Positions 38,651 through 62,268 of a stretch of DNA of 64,000 nt are shown piece by piece. The translations under genes were made by a program, and so were the position numbers. Within the stretch, counting starts at the first letter, position 1, and every line of letters begins with the position of its first letter. The notes beneath the pieces were generated by a model. That model did no database searches and had not been told where the DNA came from. It was given only the letters and a program-made list of their open reading frames with translations. Source of the stretch: Baylisascaris procyonis (lineage: Eukaryota > Nematoda > Chromadorea > Rhabditida > Ascarididae); NCBI GenBank assembly GCA_037389465.1, contig JAZARR010000110.1:2981501-3045500 (forward strand). The letters are read 5' to 3'.

Positions 38651-38710
38651 TAATTTATGCAAATTTTTTATTGTATTGGATAATTTATGCAAATTTTTTA
38701 TTGTATTGGA
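38651..38710. repeat. 30-bp perfect tandem duplication
   Basis: Two identical 30-base units beginning TAATTTATGCAAATTTTTTA. Perfect identity implies a recent duplication or recent slippage. Confidence 0.95.
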
Positions 38711-39499
38711 TAATATCGAATATTGTTGGCAAATTTGATAAATTTTCGCTGAAACTTTAAAAAAAGTTGGCTGTTTTTTTTTTAAATTTTCAACGTGCCG
38801 ATTTCAAAAGTAGATATAGAAGATCACCGATCATATTAGAATGGACAGTATCACCTAAGCTTAAGCTACATAACCAGTAAACTTTTTATTCGAATTTTCA
38901 ACTTTTTAATATGAAACTTATCAACAAAACTTATCAAACTTTTATCAAACTTGATTGCAATATCGCAAATTAAAATATTGCATTGAAAAAAAAAATGAAA
39001 TTTTCGGTGACTATCTTCGACCGATGGAATAAATAGAGGTTGCTAAACAACAGATTCGTGAAAAATACCTTCACCTTTAAACGAAATAACCAATCGCATT
39101 GCGATTATCTATAAAAGGTAAGGTGCAATGAAGCGATGAACACCAATAATCACATTTGTCGAGGTTTATTAGATGTTCAAAAATTGAGTCAATCACGATG
39201 TTGTAATATTGGCGATGATAATTCATAGAAGCAGCAATAAGAAAATACAAAACGATGCTTTTTTTTTCATTCAAAAAAGAGAATTTGAATGTGCAACGGT
39301 GTGTGGAACGGAATTTGAAACGAATAATTCATTGAAACAGTTACCGCGAGTATTGCATCCGATGAATGGGGCCATACTTCATTTAGGCTTTGTTGATCAT
39401 CGTTTTATGATGTGAGCCGCATTTCTCGATCAGCCAGCCGGGTGCCGTTAAATGCTGACAGCCGCCGCATCAACACAACCTGCGCACGTCAAGACGCAG

Positions 39500-39575
39500 T
39501 ACACATACGCATACACACGCACACATACATACATACACACACACACACATGTAGCCATCCATACATACATACACA
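39500..39575. repeat. (CA)n / (CATA)n microsatellite
   Basis: Mixed CA and CATA repeats inside a GC-richer patch (about 39280-39700). The open frames across it on both strands are low-complexity products of the repeat. Confidence 0.9.
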
Positions 39576-40049
39576 TCAATATTGGTGTGGCAGCGTTGCT
39601 TTTCGGGCTTCTCTTGTTCTCTCGCAGTCGCTTTGCAAGATCGTTCTAGACATACTCTATGCGAACGCAAAAGCAAATGGTATCTTGCGATGAAACTATA
39701 AACCGAATAGCTCTGTTCGGATTTTAATTCCATTTTTCGTCAACCCAAATAGTTACTTTTATTTTATTTTGTTTACCTTTTTGTAATTGTTTTTTTCACG
39801 CAAATAAATGTTTGTATTAATGTTCAATGATAAGTTGAAATTAGACATGAATATTGATAAATATTTGTTTTTAAATTTTTTTAAGGTTATAATCAACATT
39901 TATTTAATTGCTTAATTTACACATATTACGAACTGGAATATTTTCGAAAATGATAGTGAATGTATAATGCATATGTTTTATTTATTAATGATTAATTATG
40001 CTCTCTAAGATTGTTTAGTTTTTGGGGTTATTTCTTACTGCTTATTAAT

Positions 40050-40122
40050 TTACTTTCTATAAAGTTCTTCCACCCATTCATCCAACATTTTCATCTCTTC
40101 CTTCAGCGTTCCATTTTCGAGT
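40050..40122 (-). CDS. Terminal exon of an unidentified minus-strand gene
   Basis: A 3' splice site (TTTTTATTTAG) is followed by an exon in one clear frame: one base completing a codon, then LENGTLKEEM, KMLDEWVEEL, YRK and TAA at 40050-40052. The peptide has heptad-like leucines and charges (L-x6-M/L-x6-L), suggesting a coiled coil or the end of a leucine zipper. TTTATT (AATAAA on the minus strand) at about 39976 fits a polyadenylation signal. Upstream exons would lie to the right, possibly inside introns of the R3H gene on the other strand; I could not identify them with confidence. No gene name is justified. Confidence 0.55.
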
Positions 40123-41954
40123 CTAAATAAAAAAAATAAATTGAATATGCATATAAAATCTCGCGTAAAAAAAAAGTAAATTGGGGAAAAAATGAGAGAA
40201 TTTAAAACGGAATTGAGCAGAAAACAATATGCGCTCCGAAGGAATGGAGCTTAAATATAGTTTGTGCCCCCTATTTTGCTTCATTTTCTATTCTCCTTCC
40301 ATCCCACTCCTTTTAATGACAAGAAATTTTACTTATTTTTTGTTACCTTAGCGAAATTATATGTCCTGAAATATTTCCAAGCAACATCGTCTCAGATATC
40401 AATCAAAAAATGGAAAATCAATGATTCTTTTCGTCATATCCTCTAATTATTCCCCATCGCATTTTTGAATATTTAATTTTTTTATGCGTTAAATAGAAAA
40501 ATTGAAATTTAGTAAATTTTCATCCCGTTTTATTCATTTCAGATTAAACTCTCTTCTTTTATAAATACATTAAAAAATGGAAAAATTTTGTTTGTTTTTT
40601 TTAAATTTAGCATTCGAAATTCAAGCGTAGAGATCGAATAATACAATATTACCACTCAATAGCAATAGACAATTATTTTAACCAGTTTTTTTTATTCTTA
40701 CGTCGGCAAAAAGAAAAACAAAAAAAAAAACAGGATAGGCATATATGATTCATTGAATTTAATTAAAGAAGATGAAAAAAATAAAAATTATTAACGATGA
40801 CGTAGAGGCAAAAGTTGTGTTCAAACATATAAACATATGGAAGATGAGACGATTGCAAAAAAGAAAAACACTTGCAAAACATTATTTGAAATGAGATTTA
40901 TTAATAATAAAGATTTATTGCTTCATAATAATGCGGTCGAATATTGATGATTTTTGAAAAAGAAAAACGGAAATTTTTTTTTTTTTAATTTGAAATTTCA
41001 ACAACAAATGTGATTAATTTATTCGAGACATGAAACGATAAAATGAAAATATAAATTTAGAAAGGAATTTTCAAAGAAAAATTTAAAACGGATGAGACAA
41101 CTTTGTGGACGATTTTAAAGTAAACGGAAATAATTTATTCAACCGAAGAAAGCATTGAATATTTTGCAACTGCAATTTAATTTATTTTTTTATTTTAATT
41201 CAACAAAGTTTTTAATAGCAATAAATATCGCTTAATATCGATTCTATTTCCGCTTATTTGAAGAATTATAAGTTTTTTTTTAAAAACAATACAAAAGTAA
41301 ATAATCGATGAAAAATCTCTCGAAAATTCAAGTTCACGATATAGAAATTAAATTCCAAGAAGATATTAGAAAAATAGACGATTCTATTATAGTATAATCG
41401 AGACTATAAAAGCGCCGTTCCATAAGGATTTAACCTCTTCGTAAAGTGGGATTTTTCCAGAAATTGAAAATTTTATAACATGCTTTTTTTATTCCGATTT
41501 AAAAAAAAATGTTTATTTTTATACTATAACGAAAGAGAATGCATTAAAAATCACAATTTACATTATTGTTATCATAAATCGATATTCTTTTATTATTTTA
41601 TAAGCTTATCATATCACTTTTAGGTAGATGTAGGGAGTTAATCATTGAGTTTTTGAATTGAAAGAAGAAAAAAAAATATTCATATGTTTTGAAATTTTCT
41701 CATCTAAAATATTTCTTTTTCTCAGCTTCAACATCAATTTTTATTTCACCATTTGAAAGCAGACAACGCTTTTAGTTTTAATGTGTTTTCAGCCGTTTCC
41801 TTTGCTAATCGTTTTATTTGTTGTTCTTTTTTTTTTTTTTATTCGTCTCTTTTGCCCACTTGCTTAATGTACTTTTTATTTCAATGTCTGTGTCATTTTT
41901 AATAAAAATCGTTTTTTCACATTTTTTTTTCTGCATCGATTTCCTCTTATTGAA

Positions 41955-42120
41955 ATGAATGACCGTCGATTCAATGAATGACCATTGATTTGAAGTTTTA
42001 TTACCAAAAAAGTGACCGTTGGGTTGAAGTTCCATTACTGAGTGAGTGACCACTAAGTGGAAGTTATTGAGTTGAAATTTTATTACCAGATGAATGACCA
42101 CTGAATTGAAATTTTATCAG
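41955..42120. repeat. Degenerate ~40-50-bp tandem repeat
   Basis: Four or five diverged units sharing GAATGACCA/GTGACC, TTGAAGTT and TTTTATTACCA words. The open frame on the minus strand across it is a repeat artefact. Confidence 0.7.
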
Positions 42121-42921
42121 AAACGGAAGATTTGTTTGCCTTGATGAGTGGCAATTTTAATGCCAATTCCTTATACAAATAACTATATATAGATACAAAA
42201 AAAGGTATGAAGAGATTATTTTTTTTATAGTATATAAGTTTAATATAATTTCTTATAATTATTGATAATTATTTTTGAGTTTTTTTTTTATTTTTTAAAA
42301 TGAATTTTTCCCGGCAAATAGTCTTATATTTTAAAAAATTTTATCTCGGTAGAATGTCATTTCATGATTATTTAAGAAAATATTCCTAATTTTTCATCAC
42401 TTCCAATATTTCCTTAAAAAGGACTCTTATAAGCATAAAAGTTACATCTAAATTAATAAATATATTACATCCTGTTGCTATCAAATTTGCATTTTATTTA
42501 GATGAATTATCACTGCAAAATTTCCAATTTCTAACGATCGTAATATGTTTTTTTTTTTGAATATTCAATCATATCCTTTCTAATATACCTCAACCTTTTC
42601 GTTAATTAGCTTATATTTTTTTCTTTGAATAATTTTTGCTTTTGATCGTCGAAATCATTTATCCTACCGTATCATGTTGGAAATAATGCCCTAAGCTCTT
42701 TTTTTTTTACTACGGTAGAGTGCTTTTTTATCTTAATTTCTATAGTATTTTATTATTTAATTAATTTTTATTGTTTCCCGATGTGTGATCTTTTATAAGA
42801 TTCTTGATAATCCAGTATTTGATAATGCAGGTGACCTTTGCTTCGATATTTCTCGATTCGAATAGTTAAAGCGTATAGCATTTGAATTTTTGTTGATGAA
42901 TCGAATTTTTTTTTCTTATAG

Positions 42922-54059
<11,138 letters not shown>

Positions 54060-56920
54060 TCCACATTTCATTGTTCTCTTCTACTCTACTTTTGTTCTAG
54101 AAAAAAGAGTGTTTCAATACGCTTTGTTTTATGGTTGTTGTATGGTATCGGTTACAGTAATACTCACTATTACTGTAACACAGTAATACTCACTAGTTTT
54201 ACGATGAATAGGAAAGACGTCACTAAGGTCTTCTTTTTGATTATAAAACGAAAGTGATTGAAAATTTGTAATTATCTTCATGCGAATAACTTCCGGTTTT
54301 TTTTTTCTTTAGAAGGGATTTATTTTATTAGTGATCGTTGCTAATCTTTTCGAAATTATATTTAAAAAAAAGAGGATATAAAATTTGAAGAAGTAGTAAG
54401 GATCGAATTGCCGATCGTATTGCGGCCATTTCCCACCGTACGCTGAGGAAAGAACTTTTAATTTTGCTTAATTTTTTCCTGCATATTTCATATGTGAAAA
54501 AAAAAACAGAGATAATCTTTATTTCGCTGATATTTCTCTCATTTATTGTTTTCATTTTCATGTCTCATCAACTCCACATTTATGCGATTTTTTTTTATTT
54601 ACCAATTTTATTTCTGATTCCAAATGTTTTTTTCTTTTGCTTCATTCTTGTTTTCTGTTTATTGACAATATTTTCTAGTCTCATTTTATTACTGATAATA
54701 ATGATAATAATATTAATAATATTAATAAAAATTATAATTATAATTATAATTATGATAATAACAATAAATAACCTATTAAAGCAGTTGAATTTTTAAAAAA
54801 AATATTTAAATAATTATTGATTTGTTTAGTTGCACAAATTTTTTTATAGTTTAGTCGGAATAGTTGAATTTAAATTTAGTCATATATGCTTTTTATTGCC
54901 ATAATTGCTTCTTGAAGAGTTCTTTCCTCTTTTCTGGTCACATTGTTTTTTAATGCTAATTAAACGTTGAATTAAGTGCATTCAATTTTTCATGCTAACC
55001 TTAGAATCACTAACATATAAATTTATTGACAGCTATTCTATTTCCGGTTTTTTTCTTTTATAAAGGTTTTAGAGGGTCAAACGTTTACCGCCCATCAAAG
55101 ATATTTTATGGGATTAAAAAAAATAATAATACTATTGAATAAAAATTTATTGGCGGAAGTAATACAACATGAAGAGAGATAATTGATTGCTGCTTTAGAC
55201 ATGAAGACGGAAATAATAATTGGCCATAGAAAAATGTGATATATATATATTTTTTTTATTTTCGCTAGTTAGATATTGTTTTGTTTGATGTCGATTCAAT
55301 GATATCTTTTAGAGGTTTTTTTTTATATATCTGCGAATAATCCGGTGATATTTCTTAGCCGTTTTATAGTAAAATGCTCAAAGTTTTTTTTGTGTTTTTG
55401 TATGTGTGTGTGTGTTCTATTTTCGTTTCTCTTTTGTTTTTTCTTTTTTTTTTCTTCTTCTTTAAATCTCAAAATTACAAATAGATTCATAATATAATAT
55501 TGTATTAAAAAAAAAAAATGTGAAATATGAGGGATAAATTTCTATTGAACCCATATGTGTTGATTTTCATTCAAAATATTTAAATTTATTTATATTTTCT
55601 TAACAATTTGCAAAAAAAAAAAATTTTCTTCATTAAAAATGCTCAATAATTCATTACTTAGTGAATATTTTCTATTGAAATCATTCAATGATGAATTACT
55701 ACATAGAAAAATGGATATAACGTATAGAAAGAAGCAAAAAAAAAAAAAGATTTGAAAGGTATATATGCATCGTAGGTGAAAACAAATAATGACATACCGT
55801 ACAATAATTTATGGAAGTAAGCAATAGAAAATACCGTACAATTTATGTAGATCACATACATGGAGGTATCGTAGTTTTCCTGAATATCTCTACCGTATTA
55901 GGCATGGTTATTGCAAAAAAAAAAACAAAAAAACAGTAATACGACACCTCAATCAACCAATAGTTAGCTCTTCAAGGAATAATTATACTATAGCTCAATG
56001 CGAAGTGGGGATGAAAAGGTTGAGAGTGGATGGCAGAAATTACTGAGCTGTAATAAACAATCGCTTATTTAAATGAAATCATCGAAAAAAAGTACTCAAC
56101 ATTTAGAAGAAACCGGAAATTGATTAGGTTTTCAGGAAACCGGAAACAATAACCTTTAGTATACGCTCTCCAATATTTACATTCAAAAAGTTGAATAAAA
56201 TTGCAAAGAATTTCTACGTTTCGATTGTTGTTTAATCGACCCGATGAACGTGTCGAATTTTACATTTGAACTGTCATTGTTGATATATTATTTGAAATTT
56301 TGCTTTTTTCATATTTAATTTGTCATCAAATAATTTTTCGTTTCGGTTTTCATATTTCATTTCGGGTAATAACATTGTTTACAGTTAGAAAATTGAAAAA
56401 AAAATCAATCATTTAGCGTGTAGATTATTTAAAAAATGCACCAAATTTAAAGGTAAAATTCCAACATTTGGCTATAGAAAATATTGCTCGTGGGTTTTTT
56501 TCAAAATTTTTTCAAAAAATCATAATAAATTGAAATTTAGAGGGAATTTTTTTGAGTTCTTTATTGATAATTGAAATCGACTTGAAAATTCCAAACATAG
56601 AAGTATAATTTTAAAGTAGTCAATATTGTGAATTTCATTAGTTAATGTTTATTTTTATTTTTTTTTTATTAAATTATGATTTCATTAGTTGATACTTTTA
56701 TAAATTTTCTAAGCGAAGGCAATACCATAGGTAAGTAATGGAATTTACCCGTCGATTTTTTTGGGCATTTTGGGCGATTGAAGTGCTAAAATTCATATCA
56801 AAGTTCATTTAATCTATAAGGTTGCAGATTCGATTGAGTATGATCGTCTATTAAAAGATTATAATCGAATATTGGTTATTGTTATTATAAAGGAGCAATA
56901 TCACCGTCGTTTCGAGTAAA
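54060..56920. other. 3' flank of R3H gene and promoter region of MAIP1-like gene
   Basis: No exon is visible. The left part probably holds the R3H 3' UTR, including the hairpin at 54151-54179. A repeated TACCGTACAAT word occurs at about 55795 and 55832. The rest is AT-rich with poly-A/T tracts and ATA/TAA repeats. Confidence 0.55.
54151..54179 (+). promoter_or_regulatory. Perfect 11-bp hairpin in presumed R3H 3' UTR
   Basis: GTTACAGTAAT and ATTACTGTAAC are exact reverse complements around the 7-base loop ACTCACT, 92 bases after the stop codon. The loop-proximal sequence is repeated directly after it (ACAGTAATACTCACTA at 54178-54193). Confidence 0.55.
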
Positions 56921-59900
56921 ATGTTGTCGATGTTATATTCGGGTACATTACTTCAGGTTTCGTTGTTACGTCAATGTCGTGCTTCACTTTTTTCTTCTTC
57001 GTCAGCAAAATTTGCAAGAGTGGTAACTCTACAATCTGAACCTGAGGTACAATTTTTTTGAGTGCACCGAATTTTTGTATTTTTATTTTTATTTTTTTAG
57101 TTTTTTTTTTTACTTTAAAATAATGCATTTTTTGTTTGCAATTCCGCAATGCGTTTGTAAAGGTCTTTGTTCAGGAGAAAATTCATTGTTGATATGTTTA
57201 TATAAAAGATAATTAAATTCTGAGCAATAGCTTAATTTTTTTTTGAGACGATAGGTCGAGACTAAGATGCGCTCATAAACTATTTTATTCGCTTCTCAGA
57301 GTCATTCTTCCCTAAACAAGAAGAGAAAAAAATTGTTGAGATTGGCCTTCTTCGTTGTTAAGCCCCACTAGGGGGGGGGGGGACCAGCCGTTCCACAATG
57401 AATCCATTAATTATTTTTGTTTATTTTGGAAAATTCTATCGAAAAAGGATTTTTTGATAAATAGGGAAATTTTTATAACTTTTAAGTTGACTTATTGTCA
57501 AGAAATAAATAGTAATGTCAATTAAATTGTCAGGACACACTGAATCCATAGCATTTTTGTGATTTTATTAAAATCTAATCCCGCATCATAAGCCATAACC
57601 AATGGAAGAGTGGTTGAACCCGTTTTTGTCTAGGTGTATAAAGGGTGATCGTTGAATCGGTATTGAGACCGGCTTTAATCCGGATCCATGGAATGAAGAA
57701 ATTCGATTCTAGTGGGGGGTTTTTTTAAAATGATCATTTCACTTTGAGGGGGTAAATGGTGGTTATTTGCATGCTGTGAATCATTAAGGATCGGTTTTTC
57801 TCGATAACATTGGCAATATACCTCTAAATGGGTATTATAAACTGTTGCTGAACTGCTTTGATTTATTCTGTTGTTGATCAACGCTGTATCCAATCTTTTT
57901 TTAAGCAGCTTTATATCAGTTAAAAATATGCGTCATTGGCAGTCTTATTTTGCATTTCTGAGATAAAATTCGATGTTATGCAAATTATATATGGTACCAT
58001 ATTTTGAATATTAGGTGACATATCTCTATACTACGATACAGTTGCTGGTGGTCTTGAGAGGTGTTTGTGATAGATGGGTATTATTCACTTGAGAAGAGAG
58101 GCAACCTAGTTAAGTTCTTGTTTTCTTCTTTCAGACACATTTAACTATAATATCTACAAGTTATGTATATACATTGATTTATTGTTCACCGAGATGTTCA
58201 TCTCTAACGTGTAACCATAGGTTTAATGATAAACGTTTTAGGTGTTGTGTTTTTCAGCATGGATGTAGATCATCGAAGAAGGAAGCAAATAGATCAATGT
58301 TTAGTCTACTCCCAAAAACACGTGGTGTAGTGATTCCTTCATTTGATCTACAAAGAAGACTTTGCAATATGCTTTCACAATTTATTTATCAACGCTTTTT
58401 TGAGAAGGAATATACACGTGAAGGATTTTTAAATGGAATTACTGAGGTGAGTTACCTCTTTTTATAAATAATATTATCTATTCATAAATAAACAAAGAAA
58501 ATTATAAAATAACGAAAAGAAAAAGAATGAATTAGAAAAATATTATTTTGAAAATAAATAAATAACTTTTCAAATAAAATAAATAACGTTAATTATAGAA
58601 ATGTTTTATTATTTCGATGTGTAACATTTTTATAACGCTTAATTGGTTTCTTTTTTTTTTGATAGAAAATATAACTTGTAACTTTATATAATTGCTAGTT
58701 AGGGTTGGCAATTTGAATATTTGCTAATAAGATGTAACTTTATTTTATTTTATTTTATTTTATTTCATTTTATTTTATTTTATTTATTTTATTTCAATAC
58801 TTATTTGAAATACCTGTTAATTGTTTTAAGAAAATTAATAATTACCTGTTTGAAATTTAATAAATAAATTCATAGAACATCTTAAGGCAGCAATACTCTG
58901 TGGACAACATATATCAAATGGGAATTGGGATCGATTAGGTGCAATTATGAACTCAGATGCAGTGGATGAATTACGTGAACTTTATGATAGCCTAAGTGAA
59001 AACGATAAGAGTAGATTACGCTTCACGATGGATGATGTGATCTGTTCGTTTATCCATTCAGCTTTTATCAGTGGCAGACGTATTTTTCGAAGTTGGTTGG
59101 ATTATTATTATTTTTTTTAATTTTTGAGATGTTTCATTGATTATCGTATAATCTCGGATAAAATATCTCAATGGAAGCAAATCCATCCATCCCCCTTTTA
59201 TCTTGATGACAGCCTGCTCTTTTGCCTTCTTTGAAACTTGAGATAAAACTTCCCACTATTTAATTTTAGTCTGCGGGAGTCTGTCTCAACAATATTTCAC
59301 CCATTACTTTCGAATATTTAAAAAAAAAAAATTGTAAAATTTGCAAACTGCATTTTCTTAAACCGTTGTGCTTATTAATAATTAGTTTTGTTTGTAAAGA
59401 AATTTTTGAAAAGCACGCCACGAAAGAGTCAATCCTAGTCGTCAGGAAAGACATCGATGATCGTTAACACTTCGCAGTTGGAGTGCTAAGCAATAAAAGT
59501 AGAATCTTTAGTTAATGTATTTTCCCAGGTTGCAATTTTTTTCTTTTTTTTCAGTTTTTCATTTTTTTAAAAATTGTTTCAGTTTCTAAACCATCAAATT
59601 TTGCATTCTATGCGATTGCCGTTATATATATTCGTCGAGATATCAGCGTCAATATGGACGAAACACCAAAGAAGTTGTTAGAGATATCACCACCTGGAAG
59701 TATTATGATCTCGAATGTGACGTGAGTTCGTTCATCTGTTTGATCTTATTTCGTTCTTTGAACATTTTTTGGCCAACTAAATATTTATGAAGAATTTTCA
59801 AGCAAATATTGTAAATCTCTACGATATGGTACGATGGGTAAGTATCGTCGATTTCTTAGTAAAAGTTTTGAATCTTGTTCAGTGCTGGATGCACCAACCT

Positions 59901-60087
59901 ATGGATGGGTCTTTATCTTGTGATATACTCTCTCTTTGAGGCGTTCAGGTATTTTAATGTGCCGCCCTGCACCATCCTTCTTTTGTTTCCTTGTAGAATT
60001 GTGAACGATTTCAGGATTTCAAGGCCTCTGAATCCACTTGGCATTTGGAAGGTGACAAAAATCAATTTCTTCGACTACTACAGCTGA
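56921..60087 (+). CDS. MAIP1: MAIP1-like mitochondrial matrix protein
   Basis: Five exons join in phase to 245 residues: 56921-57046, 58258-58446, 58887-59079, 59583-59721 and 59997-60087. The N terminus (MLSMLYSGTLLQVSLLRQCR, then ASLFSSSSAKFARVV) is Arg/Ser-rich with no acidic residue for its first 38 positions, a typical mitochondrial targeting peptide. The body resembles m-AAA protease-interacting protein 1, which protects and sorts the calcium uniporter subunit EMRE in the matrix. Matching stretches are FFEKEYTREGFLNGITE, LRELYDSLSENDKSRLRFTM, VIYIRRDI and the C-terminal NDFRISRPLNPLGIWKVTKI, which lines up with the end of the human protein. The 3' splice site of exon 3 (CTTAAG at 58881-58886) is chosen because it alone keeps the frame and gives the family spacing; a TCATAG lies 11 bases earlier. 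Assignment rests on remembered family features, so the symbol is tentative. Confidence 0.72.
57371..57382 (+). repeat. Poly-G tract in MAIP1-like intron 1
   Basis: Twelve consecutive G, rare in this AT-rich sequence. Confidence 0.95.
58738..58795. repeat. (TTTTA)n microsatellite
   Basis: About eleven imperfect pentanucleotide units in intron 2 of the MAIP1-like gene, about 90 bases before exon 3. Confidence 0.9.
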
Positions 60088-62268
60088 AGTTTCTGACTTC
60101 AGCTTATATCATCGAATTTTATTGGTTTATCGCACTCCCATTAGAAGCTAAAATAGGAGATAGGATTGGTATGTTTGCTGGTTCTTTTTATGTCTCGAAT
60201 TTATGAAAAATTCGAATATCAATTTTAGATTGAAAAAAATTTAATGAAAAATTTTTGAATTCATTATCACCATTGTGTTTATTTAAATATACGATGAAAA
60301 ATCTAATAAAAATGAGCTTTTTGGAAGTGGAAGATGAACGAATAAAAATGGGAAGATAGTGGAGGCCTCACTCTTCCGCTTCATAAAAAAGATTGCTTCT
60401 TATGGGAGTCTGCGATTATTTTTTTAATGAAGTAGGAAAATTTTTTCATCGATCATCTTAACTGTCACCACTAATTTCCGGTAAATTCGATGTTGTAACC
60501 TGAAACAGTCAACGAAAAAAGACAACACTTTAATAAAAGTTGAACGTTCTGCTATATTTGAACATTGAATTATTCTTGATGATTGATGACTATGTGAGAG
60601 ATTAATAAAATTATGCAAAAAATTTTTGAATAAATGATTTTTTAGTCTTTAAATTCTAATGGTTGATGTAAAGATGTTCGAGAAAAATATATTGGCCATA
60701 TTAGAGGTCAAAATACTATAGCCAGAATATTTTTATAGGAATGCATTTCCATAAAAATAGACGCAATTATGGATTGCAATCAGTAATAAAATAAAGCCTG
60801 TTTGGTTGGAAAGCCTAAAGTTAAACGACTTGATTTGCCACTTTATTTCCCACAGCTCCTCTTCACTTACCCATAGTAATGCTGGTAGTTTATCACCACA
60901 TTGATGTGGTACAAGCTTATGAAATAAACTTGCTCATGCAATACCGCAACATAAATCCGCCTGAGTGATCAATGATCAAAGGAAGTTCAAGTTTTACATT
61001 CAAAAATTGACTAAACCTCCAAACTCGAGATAAGATTCGACCAAGCCCTACACTCATCTCCCTAGCGGATTTTCAAGAGATCTTTTTGTTTCGGTCATGT
61101 TAACGAGTGATCAAATCAGATCTTGTGATCTCGATCATGTCACCTTCATTAGCAAGTTGTTTTGCGCATATTCGTTTCCAATAATGGAAAATTTCGATGA
61201 AATTTATGCTGCATAATGTTTCAAAAAATTTACTGTGCATAGCAGGGTAAGGATACATACAAGTTGTATCAAAGCGAAGAAAAAAAATTTAAAAAAATAA
61301 AAATTCCAACGTAAATATCACCAAGGGAAATGAAAAAGGAATGAAAATGAACCCTGTTTTTTTCCTATACTCATCTCTCTTTAATGTTCGAATTACCTTC
61401 GTAAACATAAGCGAATTAAAGGTGATTATAAAAAAAATTATGTCAAAGGAAAATAGATTCTCATAAAAGGCTTTTTTTAAAAAAGATGAAAATTTTAGAC
61501 TTAGGTGCATCCTTTCGCTATAAGCAATATGACTAAAATGCACAAACATGATAAGCGTAGAAGTAGCAAGAGATCAATACGAATAAATAGGCGTTCGAAA
61601 ATGGCGCAATTGTCGGGTAGCTGCGAAATTGCAAATTGTCACCAATAGGCCAACACGCAAGTCAACAGGAATCTGACTGAATACGGCGCAAATGTCGAGC
61701 AGCTATAAAACTATAACTCTCGACAACAACTGCCGTATTTGAAGGCACACAACTACGAAGATAAAACTTCTCTAAAACGCAACACCAATTTATGCAATGA
61801 GTAAAACAACATACATTTCAGCAAGTGAAAATGAATGAGCAAAGATCAAACAGAAATATACAGTATCAATTCCCTGTATCAGGGAATCGTGACTTGTTTC
61901 TATTTTTAGTTACTTATCTCATGAGAAACCAAAAAAAAAAACGAATTCCATCACAAAAATGTGGAAAATATTCGCATAAGGAATTTCTTCGAAAATTGCG
62001 AAGCTCCGGAATCGGAATCGGTTTTTTTTTTCAACTTTTTAAACAAATTTGATTGAAAATATTACGTAGAGATTGTGATCTGCTAAGTATTTATGTAATG
62101 ATCGCCTATCCTAATAGAGGTGTTCTTCCGGTCGCCGTTTTTCCGGATGACCGTATTTTCTCGAAAATTTTTTGTTCCACACAAGCGGAAAAAGTACCAC
62201 TTCAAAAATGTATTAAATTAATTAAAAAATTTAAAATTTATATAAATAGATCCATTTAAATAGATCCA
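60088..62268. other. Intergenic region between convergent genes
   Basis: Lies between the 3' ends of the MAIP1-like gene (plus) and the SMARCAL1-type gene (minus). I see no supportable exon. Around 61600-61760 there are diverged repeats of GGCGCAA-T-TGTCG and an imperfect inverted repeat (AATACGGC...GCCGTATT), which may be a small mobile-element remnant. Frames at 61825-62259 are open but have no family features. Confidence 0.5.
60305..60310 (+). promoter_or_regulatory. Polyadenylation signal AATAAA, MAIP1-like gene
   Basis: The first clear hexamer downstream, about 218 bases after the stop codon. Confidence 0.45.

Larger units (their letters stand above)
29900..42921. other. Large, mostly non-coding region
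   Basis: This region extends from the end of UFC1 to the first exon I can assign to the R3H gene and probably contains that gene's promoter and missing first exon(s). The only coding piece I trust is a terminal exon on the minus strand (40050-40122). Weakly coding-like patches without good support occur at about 31139-31209 (plus), 34450-34620 (minus) and 37300-37480 (plus). Microsatellites, regulatory motif clusters and a fold-back element are listed separately. Confidence 0.55.

Noticed and set aside
39452..39733. Frames across the CA/CATA repeats on both strands
   Set aside because: Low-complexity Thr-His or Cys-Val translations of a microsatellite.
54464..54796. 110-residue hydrophobic plus-strand frame
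   Set aside because: T-rich and ATA-rich sequence gives Phe/Leu/Ile-rich frames by chance; there are no other gene features.
57675..57893. 72-residue minus-strand frame in MAIP1-like intron 1
   Set aside because: No splice sites, start context or family features; inside an intron of a well-supported gene.
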